Shown: positions 43,932 through 52,186, counted from the stretch's first letter. The stretch: DNA of 64,000 nucleotides from Actinocorallia sp. API 0066 (GCF_020991275.1 NZ_JAJLQY010000015.1:112545-176544), one strand, 5' to 3'. The notes: generated by a model from the sequence alone, not told the origin. A program made the numbers and translations.

Positions 43932-44381
43932 TCAGGGGCTACCGGCTGCGAGGACGGTCTGAACGATCGTCGCGATGGTGCCGATCACTGTGAAGATGAT
44001 GGTGATCACCGCGATGAACAGTTGCTTGCTCTCGATGGTCATAGACTCGGTCAGGGGAGGGGCCGCAGTGGCTGTACGGCCGGGGCGGGCTCCGCGTGTC
44101 GGGGCTGTGATCGCTCGTGGGGGGCGCCTGATGCCGAGGATCGAGAGGAAGATGTCGCGTTTGTAGACGTCGTGGGATGGCTCTCGGGTACAGGCCATCA
44201 GGCGTCCGTAGGCGCGGTGTCGGCACGGGGTGCCGCGGGTGGTCTCGACACCGCAGAGGGTCGGTACCTGGCAGAGCTGGTAGTAACCCGCAAGCAGGAT
44301 CGCGATCACGAAGAATCCCGAGTAATAGCTCCAGCCGACGGCGCAGCACGCGATGATCGCGAGCATCCAACTCATCCTCAT
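43932..44381 (-). CDS. Small membrane protein with Cys/His-containing loop
   Basis: It has about 149 codons from ATG 44381 (an upstream GTG 44423 would add 14). Two N-terminal spans (WMLAIIACCAVGW, FFVIAILLAGYYQL), a loop with CGVETTRGTPCRHRAYGRLMAC that could bind a metal, and a C-terminal span (IAVITIIFTVIGTIATIV). Function unknown. Such loops with G-x-P-C are seen in small actinomycete proteins of no assigned role. Confidence 0.6.
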   Translation of the reverse strand: MRMSWMLAIIACCAVGWSYYSGFFVIAILLAGYYQLCQVPTLCGVETTRGTPCRHRAYGRLMACTREPSHDVYKRDIFLSILGIRRPPRAITAPTRGARPGRTATAAPPLTESMTIESKQLFIAVITIIFTVIGTIATIVQTVLAAGSP

Positions 44382-44564
44382 GCCGCGTTCTTTGTCGACC
44401 CTTGTCTGTCGGCGTCCCGCCACTTCCTCTTCTCCCCGGCGTCGGTAACCCGGGCCAATCTAGAGAGAATTTCAGTTTGGCAATGTGTCGCATGAGGCAG
44501 TCGTGAGGTGAGTTCGGGCTAACCTCACGGGCGCTGCTGGGAACACCTTGGGAGCAGGCGGGCG

Positions 44565-45251
44565 GTGGAGCAGGTCGACCTGACGATCGAGCGAGGCCAG
44601 ATCGTCGCCCTCGTCGGCCCTAACGGCTCGGGCAAGACGACCCTCGCCAAGATCCTCGCCGCGCTCTACGCCCCGGCCACGGGCACCATCCACTGGAACG
44701 GCATCGACGCCGCCCGGTTTGATCCCGCACACCTGCGAAGCCGCATCGCGGCGGTGTTCCAGGACTTCCAGTCCTTCAGCGAAACGATCGCCGAGAACGT
44801 CGCGTTCGGCGACCTCGACCGCGAGACCGACCGCGACCGGATCGGCGAACTGCTGGAGATCGTCGGCTTCGCCGCGGGCGAACTCGACCTCGACCAGCTC
44901 ATCGGCCCCGAGCACGACGGCGGGACGGCGCTGTCCGGCGGGCAGGCGCAGCGCCTGGCCATCGCCCGCGCGCTGTACCGGGACGCCGACCTCCTGATCC
45001 TCGACGAACCGACCTCCGCACTGGACGCCAGGTCGGAGCACGGCCTGCTCGCGGCACTGCGCGCCATGGGCCGGACCACGATCCTGATCTCGCACCGGCT
45101 GGCCAACGTCGCCGAGTCCGACAGGATCCTCGTCTTCGCCGAGGGCCGGATCATCGAATCCGGCACCCACGCCGACCTCATGACCGGCGCGGGCGTCTAC
45201 CGCGAGCTGTACTCCCTCCAAGCAGACCTGTACACCCCCGACGACAGCTAA
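44565..45251 (+). CDS. Isolated ABC-exporter ATPase domain (membrane half missing)
   Basis: It has 228 codons from GTG 44565. Walker A VGPNGSGKTTLA, Q-loop VFQDF, signature LSGGQAQR, Walker B LLILDEPTS and the switch His (ISHRL) are all intact, and ENVAFGDL shows the ABC-exporter subtype. The protein starts at VEQVDLTIERGQ, so the membrane domain and the aromatic A-loop residue that normally precede are gone; upstream is unrelated sequence. It could work only with a separate permease, so a truncated, probably inactive gene is most likely. Confidence 0.7.
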   Translation: MEQVDLTIERGQIVALVGPNGSGKTTLAKILAALYAPATGTIHWNGIDAARFDPAHLRSRIAAVFQDFQSFSETIAENVAFGDLDRETDRDRIGELLEIVGFAAGELDLDQLIGPEHDGGTALSGGQAQRLAIARALYRDADLLILDEPTSALDARSEHGLLAALRAMGRTTILISHRLANVAESDRILVFAEGRIIESGTHADLMTGAGVYRELYSLQADLYTPDDS

Positions 45252-45383
45252 CCCGGCACCCGGCTTGGACCAGCGCGCGGTGACGTGGGCGCAGGCGAGC
45301 GCGGTGAGGGAGCCGGTGTGGAGGGTGCCGCCGCCGCCCTACACGCGGTAGCCCGGCACCGCCCTCGGGCCGGAACGAGCTGG

Positions 45384-46310
45384 TTATTGGGTGGTGTTGG
45401 GGGTGGTGGGGGTTGGGGTGTTGTTCAGGTGGTGGAGGGTGTCTTGGAGGGTTTGGTGGAGGGGGTGTGGGGTGAGGTGGGAGAGGGGGCGGGACAGGGT
45501 GGGGTTGACGGTGTAGTCGTGTTTGTTGGTGTCGGCCAGGTAGCGGCAGAAGTTGTAGGTTTCGCCGGTGAGGGCGGCTAGGAGGGCGGCGTCCAGGCGG
45601 GAGTTGCTGAGGGGTGCTCGGACGATGTGGAGGGTTCGGCCCAGGGCGTTGGCGACGGCGTGCAGGAGTTGTTCGTGGGTGGGGTGGGCGCTGGCGGGGA
45701 CGTCGAGGGTCAGGCCCGCTAGGGCGGGGTCGGTCGCGGCGGTGAGGAGCGCCTCGGTCACGGTGCCGGGGTCGACGACGGCGACGCGGCGGGTGCGCCA
45801 GGGGCCGAGCGGGAGGATCGGCAGACGCTGGACGAGCCGCAGGTAGGGGCGGAACGCCCGGGAATGAGCGTCGATGACCATGCCCGCGCGCACCGCGGTC
45901 GCGCCGGGGACGCCGGTCAGGATGATCCGCTCGACCTCCAGCCGGTTGCGCTGGTAGGGGGGCAGTGCCACGGCGGCGGGCGGGGCGAGGGTGGTGAGGA
46001 ACACCGCGCGCGGCAGTCCGGCGGATCGGGCGGCGGCGGCGAACCGTCGTGCCGCCTGGCTGTCGCGTTCGTCGGTGCGGCGGCCGGACGGGCCGAGCGA
46101 GTGGACGAAGTAGAACGCGACGTCCATCCCGTCCAGGGCCTGGTCGAGGCCGGCGCCGGTGACGGCGTCGCCGCGCACGACCTCGGTCAGGCCGGGCGCG
46201 GCGCGGGCGGGGTCGCGGACGAAGCCGCGCACAAGGTGGCCCGTGGCGAGCAGGCGGTCGGCCAGGGCGCCGCCGTTGAACCCGCTGGCGCCGACGATCA
46301 GTGCTCTCAT
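45384..46310 (-). CDS. NAD(P)-binding SDR-family oxidoreductase/epimerase-like
   Basis: It has 308 codons. ATG 46310 (MRALIVGASG) has GGAG 5 bases upstream; ATG 46322 is poorer. The Rossmann motif is VGASGFNGGALA, an atypical GxxGxxG. The later VDPGTVTEALLTAA segment fits NmrA/YwnB-like members. Its last 170 bases are strongly C-rich on the coding strand, giving a Thr/Pro/His/Asn tail (NNTPTPTTPNTTQ). It lies 30 bases downstream of the SnoaL-like gene. Confidence 0.75.
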   Translation of the reverse strand: MRALIVGASGFNGGALADRLLATGHLVRGFVRDPARAAPGLTEVVRGDAVTGAGLDQALDGMDVAFYFVHSLGPSGRRTDERDSQAARRFAAAARSAGLPRAVFLTTLAPPAAVALPPYQRNRLEVERIILTGVPGATAVRAGMVIDAHSRAFRPYLRLVQRLPILPLGPWRTRRVAVVDPGTVTEALLTAATDPALAGLTLDVPASAHPTHEQLLHAVANALGRTLHIVRAPLSNSRLDAALLAALTGETYNFCRYLADTNKHDYTVNPTLSRPLSHLTPHPLHQTLQDTLHHLNNTPTPTTPNTTQ

Positions 46311-46340
46311 CCGGTGCTCCATGAAGGTCGAAGGGGGACG

Positions 46341-46820
46341 TCAGGCGCGGGCGGTGCGGTGCTCGTGCCACCACAGGGCGAGCGCGGTGGCCGGGGCGGT
46401 GAGCAGGACCCGTGCCTTGGCCCTCGGGGCGGCGTACGGCCGGACGTCGAGGTAGCCGTACATCTGGTGGCGGACGACCAGCCCGCCGCGCAGCGTCCAG
46501 ATCTCGGTGCCGAACTGGCCGGAGCGGCCGCCGAACCCGCCGGTCCAGGTGAGGACGAGGGTGTCGGCGCCGGTGCACTGGAGGTCCTTGCGCACCCGCA
46601 GCCGCCGCGCCCGCCACAGCGAGGCCATCGCGGTGGCGGCGGGCCGGATCTCTGTGATGCCCTCGTAGCGCCGGTGGGCGCCGTCGATGATCCAGTCCGC
46701 GACGGCCTCGGAGTGGTAGAGCGCCAGCCACTCCTCCAGTCGGGCCTCGTTGGTCAGCCGTTCGGTCTCGGCGGCGAACGCCGCGCCGTCCAGCGGCGCG
46801 GGCGGGGTGGTGTGGGTCAT
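46341..46820 (-). CDS. SnoaL-like/nuclear-transport-factor-2-fold protein
   Basis: It has 159 codons from ATG 46820 (GGGAGG upstream). A small cone-shaped fold is suggested by WLALYHSEAVADWIIDGAHRRYEG and TLVLTWTGGFGG. Such proteins bind small hydrophobic ligands or act as isomerases. It is divergent from the HxlR-like regulator with only 32 bases between, and is likely controlled by it. Confidence 0.65.
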   Translation of the reverse strand: MTHTTPPAPLDGAAFAAETERLTNEARLEEWLALYHSEAVADWIIDGAHRRYEGITEIRPAATAMASLWRARRLRVRKDLQCTGADTLVLTWTGGFGGRSGQFGTEIWTLRGGLVVRHQMYGYLDVRPYAAPRAKARVLLTAPATALALWWHEHRTARA

Positions 46821-46852
46821 GCGGCCTCCCGGGGCGGCTGATCTGTCGGGGT

Positions 46853-47371
46853 GTGAGCCGCCGGACCTACGACCAGTACTGCGGGCTGGCCCGCGCGCTC
46901 GACGTCGTCGGGGAGCGGTGGACGCTGCTGATCGTCCGGGAGCTGATACCCGGCCCCAAGCGGTACTCCGACCTGGCCCGCCACCACATGCGCGCCGCGC
47001 GTGGCCCCGCCGAGGAGTTCCGTGCCGGATGGTCGGTGGGAATCCTGTCCCGGCTCCTGGACTCCAGGGCGCTGGACGGCCTGGACGGCCGCTACCTCTT
47101 CCACATCGATGACGACACCGTGCTGTTGCGCCTGGAAGACGGCACGGCAACCGTCCAGGAGGCGCCCCAACCCGAGGACGGCCCGGTCGACGCCTCCCTG
47201 ACCCTCGGTTCGGACACCATGGCGGCCATCGCCGGCGGGAACCTCCCCATCAGCGACGCCGTCCTGACCGGCCGCGTCCACGCCGAAGGCGACCCCGCAC
47301 ACCTCCACCGACTGACCGAGATCCTCAACGGGGCACTGAGGGCACTGGCCACCCGCAGGACCGGGGACTGA
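46853..47371 (+). CDS. HxlR-type regulator with a shortened middle
   Basis: It has 172 codons from GTG 46853. The start is normal HxlR (YDQYCGLARALDVVGERWTLLIVRELIPGPKRYSDL), but the recognition helix and wing that should follow (about 60-80 residues) are absent; the text jumps to ARHHMRAARGPAEEF and then to an SCP2-like C-terminal domain (LDGRYLFHIDDDTVLLRLEDG). HxlR-SCP2 proteins are usually 210-230 residues. DNA binding is doubtful, so the gene may be inactive. Confidence 0.65.
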   Translation: MSRRTYDQYCGLARALDVVGERWTLLIVRELIPGPKRYSDLARHHMRAARGPAEEFRAGWSVGILSRLLDSRALDGLDGRYLFHIDDDTVLLRLEDGTATVQEAPQPEDGPVDASLTLGSDTMAAIAGGNLPISDAVLTGRVHAEGDPAHLHRLTEILNGALRALATRRTGD

Positions 47372-47397
47372 CGTACGGGCGGCGTTCCGCTCAACGA

Positions 47398-48420
47398 TCA
47401 CCGGTCGCCCTGGTCGGACCGCAACGCGGCGGTGACGGCGGGCAGGACCTTGCGGGCCAGTACCTCGATGCGGGCGGCGGCGTTGTCGGGGGCCTCACCG
47501 GGGAGCTGCGCCCAGAAGTGGATGTCCTGGATGTGTGGATGGGTGCGGATCAGGTCGAGGATTCTTGTGGTGGCCGTGGCCGGGTCCCATGCCTTGTAGG
47601 CGCCGCCGGCCAGCAGGGCGTCCCGGTCCCTGATGCGTGGGGTGGGTTCGCCCGGGCCCTCGTTACCCCAGTCGATGTAGGTGTTCATCTGGTGGAGCGC
47701 GTGGTCTCCGACCCGTGCCCATTCCCGTTCGGGGTCGTCGGCGACGATCGCCCACTGGGCGCAGAAGACCTTCGGGTCGCGGCCGAGGGCGCGGGCCGCG
47801 TCCAGGTAGGTCGGGATCGTGGAGTCGACGGTGGACAGGAACCCGTCACCGATGGCGGCGGCCCGGCGGACGGCCGGTCCGGCGATGCCGCCGACGAGGA
47901 TCCGTGGCGGCCGCTCGGGGACCGGACGGACCTTCACCCCCGTGACGTTGTGCCGTTTGCCGACGGCGTTGACCTCCTGCCCGGACCATGCCTGCCGGAT
48001 GATGTCGACGCCCTCGGTGAACAGGCTGGGCCGGTGGCCGAGCGATTTTCCGAAGGCGGCGTACTCGGTGTGCCGGTAGCCGAGGCCGACGCCCAGGTCG
48101 AATCGTCCCCCGGACAGCAGCGACACGGTGGCCGCGTCCTCGGCGAGTCTGATCGGGTCGTGCAGGGGCGCCAGCATGAGGTTGGTGCCGAGCCGGATCG
48201 TGGTCGTGCGCTGCGCGGCGGCGGCGGCGAAGACGAGCGGGGACGGGGTGTAGCCGTCGTCGGCGAAGTGGTGCTCGCTGAACCAGACGGATCCGATCCC
48301 CAGGGACTCGGCCCAGGCGATCTGGTCGAGGACGGACGCGTACAGCTCGGTGAAGGTCAGCTTCGACGGTTCGGGATTGCGCAGGTCGTACCAGAGGCCG
48401 ATACGTGGCATTTCGGTCAT
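47398..48420 (-). CDS. LLM-class flavin-dependent oxidoreductase
   Basis: It has 340 codons; ATG 48420 overlaps the NmrA-like stop (ATGA). Luciferase-like fold: WFSEHHFADDGY near the N-terminus, then TNLMLAPLHDPIRLAEDAATVSLLSGGRFDLGVGLGY in pieces. The cofactor (FMN or F420) cannot be told from sequence alone. It follows and probably acts with the NmrA-like protein in a small redox pathway. Confidence 0.85.
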   Translation of the reverse strand: MTEMPRIGLWYDLRNPEPSKLTFTELYASVLDQIAWAESLGIGSVWFSEHHFADDGYTPSPLVFAAAAAQRTTTIRLGTNLMLAPLHDPIRLAEDAATVSLLSGGRFDLGVGLGYRHTEYAAFGKSLGHRPSLFTEGVDIIRQAWSGQEVNAVGKRHNVTGVKVRPVPERPPRILVGGIAGPAVRRAAAIGDGFLSTVDSTIPTYLDAARALGRDPKVFCAQWAIVADDPEREWARVGDHALHQMNTYIDWGNEGPGEPTPRIRDRDALLAGGAYKAWDPATATTRILDLIRTHPHIQDIHFWAQLPGEAPDNAAARIEVLARKVLPAVTAALRSDQGDR

Positions 48421-49280
48421 GCGAACCACTCCGCGTGCTGTTCGGCGAACGTCGGGAAGGTGAGCGCGGGCCGGCCGGTGAGTTCGTGGACGGACTCGTT
48501 GGGCCCGGCCAGGAAACCGTTGCGGATGACGACGTCGTAGAGGAAACCGAGGTCCTCCACGAGGTCCTCCTTGTGGCCCTGCTCGCCGAGTGCCGTCTCG
48601 AACTCCTGCCGGGAGATGTCGCGGAAGGAGATCTCGCGATCGGTCGCGCGGCTCAGGGCGGCGGCCATCGACTCGCCGGTCACGTCCTGACGGCCGACCA
48701 CGTGCACGTCCCGGCCCGCGAACCGGGACGGATCGGTGAGCAGCACCCCGCAGACGTGGGCGATGTCGCGGGCGTCGACCGCCGCGATCGCGCCGTCGCC
48801 GATCGGCAGGGCGACCACACCCGTGCGGCGGGCCCGCTCGCGGACCAGGTCGAGGTTCTGCATGAACCAGCCCGGCCGCACGATGGCGTGGTCGACGCCG
48901 GAGCCGCGCAGGTGTTCCTCGGCCGCGTGGTGGGTCCGGGCGATCGCCAGGGGCGAGTCCGCCGACGCGGCCGGAACCGAGACCTTCACGATCGGAGCCC
49001 GGCGGGACGAGGCGTTGACGTCGATGACCCGGATCTCCTGGTCGAGCTGGTCGGGGGTGTTGGCGGTCAGGAGGAGGACCGAGTCGGCGTCCGCGATCAG
49101 GCGCCCGATCGTCTCGCCGTCGTCCAGGTCGCCGGGCACGGGTGTTCCGCCCGCGGCGCGGACGCGCCGGGCGGCTTCGGAGGTCCGGGCGAGCGCTGTC
49201 ACGTGCGCGCCGGCCTGGATGAGCCATGACAGGAGGGGGGTGCCGACGGTGCCGGTCCCGCCGATGATCGCGATCTTCAT
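48417..49280 (-). CDS. NmrA-like NAD(P)-binding protein
   Basis: It has 287 codons. Rossmann start IAIIGGTGTVGTPLL, then the atypical-SDR HAIVRPGWFMQNL. Such proteins reduce quinones or act as redox sensors. It is divergent from the TetR gene at 49350 with 69 bases between, which hold the probable operator at 49293. Confidence 0.8.
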   Translation of the reverse strand: MKIAIIGGTGTVGTPLLSWLIQAGAHVTALARTSEAARRVRAAGGTPVPGDLDDGETIGRLIADADSVLLLTANTPDQLDQEIRVIDVNASSRRAPIVKVSVPAASADSPLAIARTHHAAEEHLRGSGVDHAIVRPGWFMQNLDLVRERARRTGVVALPIGDGAIAAVDARDIAHVCGVLLTDPSRFAGRDVHVVGRQDVTGESMAAALSRATDREISFRDISRQEFETALGEQGHKEDLVEDLGFLYDVVIRNGFLAGPNESVHELTGRPALTFPTFAEQHAEWFA

Positions 49281-49292
49281 TCTCGAACTTTA

Positions 49293-49311
49293 CATACCTT
49301 CGGTCGGTTTG
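49293..49311. promoter_or_regulatory. Imperfect dyad, probable TetR operator
   Basis: CATACCTTCGGTCGGTTTG is a typical TetR-type site (ACCGACCGAAGGT core on the minus strand) placed between the divergent genes. Arms match only partly, so the call rests mainly on position and resemblance. Confidence 0.4.
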
Positions 49312-49349
49312 TCGATGGCGACCGGTGGGCCGCCGCATAGGATCAGGGC

Positions 49350-49949
49350 ATGCGACGCCAGCAGTCAGAACGCTCAGACACCACCAAACAGGCCATCGTC
49401 GCCGCCGCACGCGACCTGTTCACCGCGCAGGGATACGACCGCACCAGCATCGACCAGATCGCGGAGAAAGCGGGAGTGTCCAAGGGCGCGCTCTACCACC
49501 ACTACCGCGACAAGACCGAGGTCCTCGCGGCCGTCTACACCGACATGTGCCACGACATGGGCGAACGGCTGCTGGGCGACGTCAGGCCGGGAGCCGACCC
49601 CGTCGAAGCCCTCAAAGCGGGCAGCCGCTTCTTCCTGAACGCCTGCGCCGAGCCGTCCTACCGGCAGATCGCGCTCATCGACGCCCCCGCCGTCCTCGGC
49701 TGGGCCCGCTGGCGCTCCATCGACGCCGACGGCGGCGGTTTCGGCCTGCTACGCCAGGGGCTCACCGCGGCCGCCGACGCCGGCCTGATCTCCCCCGACC
49801 ACCTCGAAGAGCGCGCCCACCTCCTCATCGCCGCCCTCATCGAGGCGACACTCCTCATCGCCCGCTCCGACACCCCCCACACCACCCAGGCCGTCCTGGC
49901 CCAACTCCTCGACCAACAGTTCGAAGACCTGCTCCCCACACACACCTAG
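49350..49949 (+). CDS. TetR/AcrR transcriptional regulator
   Basis: It has 199 codons. The HTH is TSIDQIAEKAGVSKGALYHHYRDK in its normal place (residues about 28-58). The C-terminal half is the usual helical ligand domain. It most likely represses the divergent NmrA-LLM pair and itself. Confidence 0.88.
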   Translation: MRRQQSERSDTTKQAIVAAARDLFTAQGYDRTSIDQIAEKAGVSKGALYHHYRDKTEVLAAVYTDMCHDMGERLLGDVRPGADPVEALKAGSRFFLNACAEPSYRQIALIDAPAVLGWARWRSIDADGGGFGLLRQGLTAAADAGLISPDHLEERAHLLIAALIEATLLIARSDTPHTTQAVLAQLLDQQFEDLLPTHT

Positions 49950-49994
49950 CCACGCCGCGAGGGTGGGCCCTACCGGACACAGCCGACAAAGCCA

Positions 49995-50024
49995 AAGGCC
50001 GATGTCCCGTCGGACACCGGCCTT
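49995..50024. terminator. Hairpin terminator after the TetR gene
   Basis: A 13-base stem (AAGGCCGATGTCC / GGACACCGGCCTT, one mismatch that becomes G-U on the minus-strand transcript) with a 4-base loop, 46 bases after the TetR stop. Confidence 0.7.
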
Positions 50025-50050
50025 GACGAAGTGCCCGGCGAGGCACTCGG

Positions 50051-50085
50051 CGGAGGATACGAGATTCGAACTCCTACCTAAGGCC
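50051..50085 (-). other. Degenerate tRNA-Ser 3' end, probable phage attachment half-site
   Basis: Read on the minus strand, this ends ATCCTCC-G-CCG, the acceptor 3' strand and discriminator of tRNA-Ser, preceded by a T-loop-like GTTCGAATC. The T-stem has one G-G mismatch and there is no D-arm or anticodon arm, so it is not a working tRNA. It marks the left edge of the prophage remnant and is likely one attachment half-site. Confidence 0.45.
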
Positions 50086-50243
50086 CTTCTGACCTGCGCC
50101 GCTGGCAAAGTAACAGCTCGTCCCCGACCTGGGCCAGCCCGCGCGGCACGCCCCAGTACCCGACGGACGAACGGCAACCCCCTCGTACTCCGCAAGGTTT
50201 TGATGGAGGTTGTGGGCTGCGGTCCCGAAAACACCTCTCGTTC

Positions 50244-50570
50244 TCAATCGGCTGTGCCCCCGTCGGAACCGCCTTCGTCCTGCCCGCCCTCCAGAGAATG
50301 CTTAGGTTCCTCGGCTTCGGTCTTCAGGCGGATTTTTGCCTCTCTGGCCAGTGCTTCGTCTGCGGCCTTGCTACGCAAGAAGCGTCGCGTGGCGACTGCT
50401 GCGCCTCCCACCACCAGCACGCCTGCGATCCCTAGTCCCGCGCCCTGAGCCCTGAGGCCGGCGGATTTGCTTGCTACGGCCGCCTTCTCGATGATCTCGA
50501 TCAGGTTCTCGACGCCGCCCGCCAGCTTCGCTTCCGTCGTGAAGTCTTGGTACTTGCCTAGGTTCCCCAT
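50244..50570 (-). CDS. Small single-span membrane protein
   Basis: It has 108 codons; ATG 50570 follows GGGAGAG. An N-terminal helical part (ENLIEIIEKAAVASK), one span around AGLGIAGVLVVGGAAVA, then a basic-acidic tail. No family recognised. It is on the opposite strand from the phage genes and lies inside the presumed remnant. Confidence 0.5.
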   Translation of the reverse strand: MGNLGKYQDFTTEAKLAGGVENLIEIIEKAAVASKSAGLRAQGAGLGIAGVLVVGGAAVATRRFLRSKAADEALAREAKIRLKTEAEEPKHSLEGGQDEGGSDGGTAD

Positions 50571-50828
50571 CCGCTCTCCCAGGGGCTACGCGATGCTTCC
50601 TGCGCACATCTTCGTGTAGATCACCCAGTCGTGCCGCAACATCGCCAAGAACGGTCCATCGAGGGATCGCCGGCGCGGGCTGTTGCTGTCCGACCCCGCT
50701 CCTGGGTTGGGGACTGGCGGGTTCGAACGCGTGGACCCCTTCACGTCGTCTGACCTGGCCTCATTTGCTGCACGGCGCTGCCCGTCCGAACTTGTGTTCG
50801 AAGTATATCAAGCCGTAGTTTTTCGTAC
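50571..50828. other. Phage regulatory region
   Basis: This is 258 bases with no gene. Two TTCGAA palindromes (50722 and 50797), plus a third just inside the following gene (50834), lie around its promoter; they may be operator sites of the XRE regulator that begins at 50829. Confidence 0.45.
50792..50821 (+). promoter_or_regulatory. Probable promoter for a leaderless XRE transcript
   Basis: TTGTGT (50792-50797) and TAGTTT (50816-50821) are 18 bases apart; transcription would begin at or next to the A of ATG 50829, which has no ribosome box. Leaderless genes are common in actinobacteria. Confidence 0.5.
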
Positions 50829-51064
50829 ATGCTTTCGAATCTAGGGAGGCGCAAGCGTCTCGCGCAGGACCCTGAACGTCGCTATCGGCTACGGCTCGCC
50901 GCCGGGTTCACGACCCAGCGCGACCTGGCGAGGGCGGCGGGCCTGAGCGACGCGACCGTCTGCCGGATCGAGAGCGGGACGGTCCATGCTTCCGCACGCT
51001 CGCTGATCAAGCTCGCGAAAGCGCTGGACTGCCGTGTCGAAGATCTGCTGGTGAGGACTCCTGA
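50829..51064 (+). CDS. XRE-family phage regulator, stop codon displaced by an indel
   Basis: The first 75 residues are a clean HTH (FTTQRDLARAAGLSDATVCRIESGTVHA). The family part ends at VEDLLVRTP. There is no stop in this frame until 52151; the TGA that overlaps the next ATG (TGATG, 51062-51066) lies in another frame. A 1-base indel near 51050 would restore it. As it stands the product would carry a 360-residue nonsense tail. The end given here is the presumed original stop. Confidence 0.6.
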
Positions 51065-51279
51065 TGGCCCGCGTCCGTACAAGCCGCATTCCCGACCCCT
51101 CGATCGAGCCGACCATCTCGGTGCCGCGCGCGGCGCAGTTGCTCGGCGTCTCCCGCACGACGGGCTACAAGGCCGTCGGCCTCGGCGATATCCCGATCAT
51201 CCACGTGGGCAACTGCCTGCGCGTCCCTACCGCCGAGATCCTCGCCATGCTCGGCATGGCACCCCAGGGGGCCCGATGA
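51064..51279 (+). CDS. Excisionase-like HTH protein
   Basis: It has 71 codons. TISVPRAAQLLGVSRTTGYKAVGLGDIPIIHVGN is the winged HTH of MerR/Xis-type excisionases in two halves. The partner integrase is not in the window remnant. ATG 51064 overlaps the presumed stop of the first regulator, and its own stop overlaps the next ATG. Confidence 0.75.
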   Translation: MARVRTSRIPDPSIEPTISVPRAAQLLGVSRTTGYKAVGLGDIPIIHVGNCLRVPTAEILAMLGMAPQGAR

Positions 51280-51490
51280 CCAAGGTCTGCTACACCGACC
51301 CTTGCCCGGTTGTCGCGTTCCTCGCGGGTGTCCGGGCCCGCAAGGGCATGACCGTCGCCGAACTCTCTCGCCGGACCGGCATCTCGGAGCGGAGCTTCGG
51401 CCGGTGGGAAGACGGCGAGACCGCGCCCGACGCCGACAACCTGACCGACTGGGCGAACGCCTTCGGGTTCGAGCTCGCCCTTGTCCGCAA
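51276..51490 (+). pseudogene. XRE-like gene fused out of its end by deletion
   Basis: From ATG 51276 the first 70 residues are a HTH (MTVAELSRRTGISERSFGRWEDGE). At about 51485 the sequence becomes the endolysin remnant in another frame, so the gene has lost its end. Read on, its frame gives Arg/Pro-rich text and later merges with the holin frame. Confidence 0.6.
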
Positions 51491-51873
51491 GGCACGACGT
51501 GCCGCTCGTCCAGCTCACCGCCCGCGACCTGACCCAGGGGAAACGCGGCATCTGCGGGCACGCCGAGGTCTCCCGCGCCTTCGGCCAGTCCGACCACGGC
51601 GACCCCGACATCGGCGGCCGGTTCCCCTGGCCCCGCTTCCTGCAACTGCTCACCGAGGAGGAACTCGACATGGACGCCAAGCAGGTCTACGACGCGGTCT
51701 GGAACCGCGACGCCATCCCCGGCCCCGACAAGGACCCCAAGAACCCCACCTGGAAGGCCGCCTCCGTCCTCACCGACACCAACAAGCGCCTCCGCGCCCT
51801 CGAAACCAAGGTCGCCGACCAGAACGCCAAGCTCACCCAGATCCTCGCCCTGCTCCAGAAGCCCCGAGCCTGA
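51481..51873 (+). pseudogene. C-terminal remnant of a phage endolysin (amidase type)
   Basis: The frame begins within an N-acetylmuramoyl-L-alanine amidase: GICGHAEVSRAFGQSDHGDPDIGG and FPWPRFLQLL are the amidase-2 end, followed by a linker and a helical tail (DTNKRLRALETKVADQNAKL). The catalytic N-terminal two-thirds are missing. A TTG at 51481 could start it but no ribosome box supports this. Confidence 0.65.
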
Positions 51874-51881
51874 AAGGCGCC

Positions 51882-52151
51882 ATGCTGCTCCCCTCCGTCC
51901 TCCGCACCATCGTCCCCGTGATCGTCGGCGTGCTCCTCGGCCAAGCCGCGCGCGTCGGCCTCGACCTCCCCGAGGGCGCCGTCACCGAGATCACGACCAT
52001 CACCGTCACCACGCTCTACTACGGCCTGACCCGCGCCGCCGAACAGCGCTGGCCCGCCGTCGGCCGCTGGCTGCTCTCCCTCGGCATCGACGTCGGCCGC
52101 CCGTTCTACGCGCCCGGTGATCCGACCGCCACGCTCTACCGGGAGTCCTGA
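51882..52151 (+). CDS. Phage holin-like small membrane protein
   Basis: It has 89 codons from ATG 51882. One or two spans: VLRTIVPVIVGVLLGQAARVG, then a helical GAVTEITTITVTTLYYGLTR. It directly follows the endolysin remnant, the usual lysis-cassette order, and resembles holin-type proteins of actinophages. It is followed by a terminator. Confidence 0.65.
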   Translation: MLLPSVLRTIVPVIVGVLLGQAARVGLDLPEGAVTEITTITVTTLYYGLTRAAEQRWPAVGRWLLSLGIDVGRPFYAPGDPTATLYRES

Positions 52152-52161
52152 TCTTCGCTGA

Positions 52162-52186
52162 TGCCGCCCCGGTCTCGGGGGCGGCA
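52162..52186 (+). terminator. Hairpin terminator after the lysis cassette
   Basis: A 9-base perfect stem (TGCCGCCCC / GGGGCGGCA) with a 7-base loop, followed by CCCATTTCG. Confidence 0.7.

Noticed and set aside
45252..45383. Gene between ABC ATPase and SDR
   Set aside because: 132 bases with no frame of note, only the reverse of the C-rich SDR end nearby.
50051..50140. Functional tRNA gene
   Set aside because: Only T-loop and acceptor 3' strand are recognisable; no D-arm, anticodon arm or matching 5' acceptor strand was found.
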